In this document: positions 41,946 through 42,454 of the stretch, in pieces
Layout of the letters: each line of letters opens with the position of its first letter
Position numbering within the stretch: the first letter of the stretch is position 1
Assembly (NCBI GenBank): GCA_030840585.1
Contig: JAVEEG010000233.1
Coordinates: forward strand, 1 to 42,454
Direction: 5' to 3'
DNA: 42,454 nucleotides
Source of the DNA: Frankiaceae bacterium
Lineage (GTDB): Bacteria; Actinomycetota; Actinomycetes; JAFAQI01
The notes under the pieces: model-generated
What the model saw: the letters and a program-made list of their open reading frames with translations, nothing else
The model's database searches: none
What the model was told of the DNA's origin: nothing
Translations under genes and position numbers: made by a program

Positions 41946-42454
41946 TCATGCCGAGAGTGGAAGGGTATCGACGGCCGGCGCGAGCAGGATCTCGTCCAGC
42001 GGAAGTCTGGTCCGCGGCGCGGCCTCGCGCGCGGCGAACGGTTCGGGGAGTACGGCGTTCGGATCGCGCCGACCGACGGCGATGACGACGAGCGGTCGAA
42101 CACCCTCCGGCAGTGCGAACGCGGCCCGGGCCCGGTCGGCATCGAAGCCACCCATCTGGTGGACGGCGAGACCGTCCGCCTCGGCCTGTACCGACAGGTG
42201 CGCAGCGGCTTGGCCCGCGTCGTAGTCGGCCCACGGCCGGACCGCACCGTCACCGCCGACGTACTCACCCGCGACGAGCACGAGTGCCGACGCGTGACCG
42301 GCCCAGATCGCATTGCCCGGCGCGAGAGCCGAGACCAGCGCGTCGAACTCGGCGCTGCCGCGGCGGGCAATACCGATGCGCCACGGCTGGCTGTTGCCGG
42401 CGCTGGGCGCCCAACGCACCGCTTCGACCAACCGGGTCAACTCGCCGTCGGCGA
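41946..42454 (-). CDS. Nitroreductase-family oxidoreductase, cut at its N-terminus by the window end
   Basis: About 169 codons to the window edge. RLVEAVRWAPSAGNSQPWRI near the start is the FMN-binding nitroreductase signature, and QAEADGLAVHQMGGFDAD is the second conserved part. The TTG at 42440 would be an internal start; the frame continues past the edge, so the true start is outside. FMN-dependent reduction with NAD(P)H; substrate unknown. Ends 10 bases before the VOC gene. Confidence 0.88.
   Translation of the reverse strand, partial: ADGELTRLVEAVRWAPSAGNSQPWRIGIARRGSAEFDALVSALAPGNAIWAGHASALVLVAGEYVGGDGAVRPWADYDAGQAAAHLSVQAEADGLAVHQMGGFDADRARAAFALPEGVRPLVVIAVGRRDPNAVLPEPFAAREAAPRTRLPLDEILLAPAVDTLPLSA

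Overview
The window reads as chromosomal DNA of a high-GC Gram-positive bacterium (Actinomycetota). The order argS-lysA-hom-thrC-thrB-rho ... rpmE-prfA-prmC-tsaC on one strand is the arrangement known from Mycobacterium. Other actinobacterial markers are a Gly/Arg/Asp-rich insertion in Rho, an RbpA protein, DUF6458 and DUF5994 proteins, GAF-ANTAR regulators and frequent GTG starts with 4-base stop/start overlaps. Genus cannot be fixed from the sequence alone.

Layout. (1) 1-3177, minus: rpmE, prfA, prmC, tsaC and the start of glyA (translation and one-carbon functions). (2) 3178-14889, minus: an accessory island between rho and rpmE, which are adjacent in Mycobacterium. It holds a 2116-residue secreted RHS/YD-repeat protein with a probable toxin tip. 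Downstream lie about 4 kb of very small, overlapping or broken genes: a Cys-rich gene overlapping the RHS stop, a remnant similar to the current tip, an rhs core remnant joined to a different tip with its own overlapping partner gene, an EF-Tu-domain-like protein, an Imm31-like protein and a helical-repeat protein. (3) 14890-24719: rho, thrB, thrC, hom, lysA and argS, packed with overlaps; then a His-rich lipoprotein, a single-receiver response regulator and tRNA-Arg(CCG). Lysine/threonine synthesis and arginyl-tRNA charging are thus grouped with transcription termination. (4) 24720-42454: a regulatory and stress region. It contains a REC-PAS3-GGDEF-EAL protein, a glycogen debranching enzyme convergent with a GT4 glycosyltransferase, an overlapping operon (LapA-like, Cys-rich, DUF5994, GGDEF plus zinc ribbon), two coupled GAF-ANTAR proteins, a small dimeric-barrel-type protein, short membrane proteins, an RbpA homologue, a cold-shock protein, a stand-alone folE, a Rho-N-like basic protein, a stand-alone EAL protein, a VOC-fold protein and a nitroreductase cut by the window end.

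Most interesting points: the RHS island behaves like a store of spare toxin tips and candidate immunity genes; both EAL proteins end in the same C-terminal helix-turn-helix-like module, resembling the DNA-binding part of large serine recombinases, which suggests c-di-GMP enzymes that bind DNA; folE has a strong promoter whose -10 lies in an 11-bp perfect inverted repeat; and cspA carries a terminator-like hairpin in its leader. All function calls rest on reading motifs and gene order; no database search was possible.
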